From positions 1 through 7,911 of the forward strand of contig CAIYZZ010000498.1 of NCBI GenBank assembly GCA_903930805.1: 7,911 bases of DNA, read 5' to 3'. The position numbers and the translations under genes are program-made. Shown here piece after piece: positions 5,418 through 7,911 of this stretch (positions are counted from its first letter, which is position 1; every line of letters begins with the position of its first letter). The DNA is from an uncultured Rhodocyclaceae bacterium (GTDB taxonomy: Bacteria; Pseudomonadota; Gammaproteobacteria; Burkholderiales; Rhodocyclaceae). The notes below the pieces were generated by a model. That model was not told where the DNA came from and ran no database searches. It worked only from the letters and a program-made list of their open reading frames with translations.

Positions 5418-7388
5418 ATGCGTGCGATAAGTGCCAGTGCCGTCCCGCCAGCGCCGACTTTTTGGGGATTGTGGTGGCTCCCACGCCTGGCTTTCCTGAT
5501 GTTCGTTGCGGCAGTCATTTCACTATTGTGGTTTTTGGAAAAGTCCGAGCACGAAGAGCAGCGCACCACGCTTATCAGCGACATGCTGTGGCTTGAGCAA
5601 AACCTGCGTTTCTTGCTCGCCCACAATGAAGAAATCCTCGGCCACTTCGATCCCCAACGCATTAACCTGCCGGACGTTTTCGAAGCTCATGCACGTTCGC
5701 TGATCAACAACAAAACAGGTATTTACCAGATCATCTGGCTCGACCGCACCGGTAAAACTCTGCACTCCCTACCCGTGCCGACCGATACGGTGATGGTCGG
5801 TGAGGGAGAAGGGCCACTGCCCTCGCCATCGATAAGCCGCCTGGCCCACTCCCTGGGACGCGCCGTCTATAGTCCCGCTTATCCGATTGTGCAGAGCGAC
5901 TGGCAGTTTGAAGTGCACGTTCCGGTATTCCGCGGTGGCCAGATTGCCGGCACGGCAGTTGGCATTTATTCAATCCGCCGTCTGCTTGAGGATTCGGTCC
6001 CGTGGTGGCTAGCCGAACGCTATCGCATCGGCATCATCGATCAGGCCAACCAACAACTTGGCTTGCGCTCAAAGGTCAGCGATGTCGCATTTGGGAGCGA
6101 ATATCAGATTCCCTTCGACCCTCCGGGCCATGGCCTGAGTTTGCACGCAATGCCGTATGAGTTGGCCAAACCACTGGCAGGCAGATTGATTTCCGCTGCG
6201 CTGGTCTTTCTGGCAATCCTGGTACTGTTTAGCCTGTGGGCACTGCGGCGTGACGTTCAACGCCGTCTTGCAGCGGAGGCAGCCCTGCAGACCGAGGTTG
6301 CTTTTCGCAAGGCGATGGAGGATTCAGTAAAAACCGGTCTGCGCGCCCGCAACCTGCAAGGAATGATTACTTATGTCAATCCGGCATTCTGCCAAATGGT
6401 AGGCTGGCCGGCAGATGAACTGATTGGCCGCATACCCCCAATGCCCTACTGGGCGGAAGAAAACCTCAATGAGGCCCGGAACATGCATGCACGGGTAATG
6501 ACCGGTCAGGCCCCCACTGACGGGTTCGAGATGCAATTCAAGCGCCGCAACGGGGAAAGGTTTGACGCATTGATTCATGAAGCCCCACTCATCGACAGCC
6601 AGGGCAAACATGCCGGATGGATGGGATCGGTAGTCGACATCACCGAGCGAACGCGCGCCGCCGAATTGGCACACCAGCAGGAAGAGCACTTGCAAGCCAG
6701 TGCGCGCCTTATCACCATGGGTGAGATGGCATCGAGCCTCGCACACGAGCTCAACCAGCCCCTGTCTGCCATTTCTGGTTATGCGGCAGGCTGCCGCAAT
6801 TTAATCACAGCGGGCACGACATCTCTCGACGAAATTGATGGCGCTTTGGCCAAGTGCCAAGAGCAGGCGCAACGCGCCGGTCGTATCATCCGACGCATCT
6901 ACGAATTTGTGCGACGTCATGAGCCAAAGACAGAGTTTTGCGATCTCGACACCCTGCTGTCCGATCTCATTGTGCTGATCGAAGCGGATGCCCGCCGCCA
7001 AAAAGTCCGTATTGTTCGCCAGATTCAGTCGGCATTGCCGACAATTCAGGCTGATCAAATTTTGCTTGGGCAAGCCGTACTCAATCTAATGAAAAATGGC
7101 ATCGAGTCGATGCGCCAAATTGAAGGTACTGATCTGACGCTCACTGTCAGTGCCCAATTAGCGAACCAACAGATACTTATTTCCATAACCGATTGCGGCT
7201 GCGGAATTCCAGCTGAAGACACAATGAAATTATTTGAACCCTTCTACACCACCAAAAGCGAGGGGTTGGGCGTCGGCCTTAATATTTGCCGTTCGGTAGT
7301 CGAGGCACACCACGGGCGGCTATGGTTCGAGCCTAATCCTGCGAGCGGCAGCACCTTTCACATTTTCCTGCCACTAACGAGAACATGA
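5418..7388 (+). CDS. Membrane PAS-domain sensor histidine kinase
   Basis: This 656-residue kinase should sense a signal in the periplasm and phosphorylate the regulator encoded next. Order of parts: short cytoplasmic N terminus; TM1 about residues 22-40; a periplasmic domain about 41-257, possibly Cache-like but not firmly identified; TM2 about 258-276; a PAS domain about 296-409 (YVNPAFCQMVGWPADELIGR, ending GWMGSVVDITER); a short coiled linker; a dimerisation domain with the H-box LAHELNQPLSAISGY and phospho-acceptor H443; then an ATP domain with N-box NLMKNGIES (N560), G1 DCGCGIP (592-598), F-box FEPFYTTK and G2 GLGVGL (616-621). The catalytic motifs look intact, so it should be active. 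The family resembles FixL/TodS-class kinases. It starts 3 nt after livF and its stop overlaps the regulator start, so it belongs to the transporter operon. A later start at M28 would break TM1. Confidence 0.93.
   Translation: MRAISASAVPPAPTFWGLWWLPRLAFLMFVAAVISLLWFLEKSEHEEQRTTLISDMLWLEQNLRFLLAHNEEILGHFDPQRINLPDVFEAHARSLINNKTGIYQIIWLDRTGKTLHSLPVPTDTVMVGEGEGPLPSPSISRLAHSLGRAVYSPAYPIVQSDWQFEVHVPVFRGGQIAGTAVGIYSIRRLLEDSVPWWLAERYRIGIIDQANQQLGLRSKVSDVAFGSEYQIPFDPPGHGLSLHAMPYELAKPLAGRLISAALVFLAILVLFSLWALRRDVQRRLAAEAALQTEVAFRKAMEDSVKTGLRARNLQGMITYVNPAFCQMVGWPADELIGRIPPMPYWAEENLNEARNMHARVMTGQAPTDGFEMQFKRRNGERFDALIHEAPLIDSQGKHAGWMGSVVDITERTRAAELAHQQEEHLQASARLITMGEMASSLAHELNQPLSAISGYAAGCRNLITAGTTSLDEIDGALAKCQEQAQRAGRIIRRIYEFVRRHEPKTEFCDLDTLLSDLIVLIEADARRQKVRIVRQIQSALPTIQADQILLGQAVLNLMKNGIESMRQIEGTDLTLTVSAQLANQQILISITDCGCGIPAEDTMKLFEPFYTTKSEGLGVGLNICRSVVEAHHGRLWFEPNPASGSTFHIFLPLTRT
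5441..5471 (+). repeat. 31-bp direct repeat, copy 2 (start of the kinase gene)
   Basis: This is the partner of 4303-4333 (27/31 identical). In the kinase frame it encodes residues 8-18, APSVPPAP-like N-terminal tail before TM1 (AVPPAPTFWGL), whereas the +2-shifted frame would read RPASADFLGI as in LivG. The frame difference means protein-level homology cannot explain the match. Confidence 0.7.
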
Positions 7389-7911
7389 TAACGGGCCTAG
7401 CCTATCTGGTCGATGACGATGCAGCAATTCGCGATGCACTCGTCTGGCTACTGCGTTCGCGCGGCATACAGTCAAGCACATGGGAGTCTGCGGAAGCTTT
7501 TTTAGCTGACTACAACGCGAAAATGAGCGGTTGCCTGATTCTTGACATTCGCATGGTAGGCATGACAGGTATCGAGCTTTACGAGCAATTACGGGCCCAG
7601 CGCTGCGCCATGCCCATTATTTTTTTGACGGGCCATGGCGATGTGCCATTAGCGGTCAAGGCACTCAAGCACGGTGCTTTTGATTTCATCGAAAAACCGT
7701 TCAACGACAACGAACTGGTAGATCGAGTAATTGAAGCACTGAAGTTCGAGGAAAGTCGGCGTGGACAAGACGCCGACCGGGCAGAAATCAGTGATCGCAT
7801 AGCCACCCTGAGCGTACGCGAACGGGAGGTCATGGCTGCCATTCTTGCCGGCAAGCTCAACAAGGTAATCGCCGACGAGTTGCAGATCGCCATGCGTACC
7901 GTCGAAGTACA
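7385..7911 (+). CDS. FixJ/NarL-type response regulator, 3' end cut by the window
   Basis: The visible 175 codons encode a DNA-binding regulator that is the expected partner of the upstream kinase. The receiver domain spans about residues 1-120: acidic pocket VDDD (D10-D12), phospho-acceptor D54 in LILDIRM, T82 in FLTGHGD and K104 in EKPF. A short linker leads to a LuxR/FixJ-type helix-turn-helix from about residue 139: LSVREREVMAAILAGKLNKVIADEL, then QIAMRTVEV, where the window stops two bases into the next codon (CA, probably His). Regulators of this group are about 200-210 residues, so some 30 residues are missing. The ATG start overlaps the kinase stop as ATGA. Likely targets are this operon or genes for use of its substrate, which is inference. 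This gene is easy to miss because it has no stop codon inside the window. Confidence 0.93.
   Translation, partial: MITGLAYLVDDDAAIRDALVWLLRSRGIQSSTWESAEAFLADYNAKMSGCLILDIRMVGMTGIELYEQLRAQRCAMPIIFLTGHGDVPLAVKALKHGAFDFIEKPFNDNELVDRVIEALKFEESRRGQDADRAEISDRIATLSVREREVMAAILAGKLNKVIADELQIAMRTVEV

Noticed and set aside
1..7911. CRISPR arrays, tRNA or rRNA genes, defence or phage genes
   Set aside because: No regularly spaced direct repeats, cloverleaf-like sequences or related protein motifs were seen; almost all bases are in the listed genes.

Overview
The window looks like betaproteobacterial DNA. The evidence is moderately high GC, dense ATGA-coupled genes, and protein sequences that resemble Rhodocyclales/Burkholderiales-type ABC transporter and two-component proteins; this placement is inference and no species is claimed. 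Two blocks are present, all on the plus strand.

Block 1 (1-2485) is a complete IS21-family insertion sequence. It has 50-bp terminal inverted repeats (40/50 identical) ending in TG...CA, the DDE transposase istA and the AAA+ helper ATPase istB, which overlap by ATGA. The istA Shine-Dalgarno lies inside a hairpin. The last codons of istB contain a perfect 34-bp palindrome. The right end carries an outward TTGACA, and the left end a -10-like GACAAT, the arrangement expected for an IS21 tandem-junction promoter. The left terminal base of the element is base 1 of the window, so the left flank and the target duplication cannot be seen.

Block 2 (2486-7911) is the distal part of an operon for a hydrophobic amino acid/amide-type (HAAT, Liv-like) ABC importer plus a two-component system. 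The IS sits against a livH-type permease gene that keeps only its C-terminal ~171 codons and has no plausible start. Intact livM, livG and livF follow, then a membrane PAS sensor histidine kinase and a FixJ/NarL-type response regulator cut by the window end. The junctions livH/livM, livM/livG, livG/livF and kinase/regulator are ATGA overlaps, and livF to kinase is a 3-nt gap, so this is one transcription unit. No substrate-binding protein gene is visible.

The likely original job was uptake of an amino acid, amide or small organic acid, with an envelope-spanning sensor co-expressed with the transporter. As drawn, the IS removes half of one permease subunit and cuts the remaining genes off from their native promoter. 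The downstream frames are all intact, so the insertion is either recent or tolerated, and expression of the kinase and regulator may now depend on readthrough or on IS-derived transcription. Nothing here is clearly a new class of system; the most interesting points are regulatory structures in the IS, the IS/operon junction, an unexplained 31-bp repeat shared by livG and the kinase gene, and the importer/two-component linkage.
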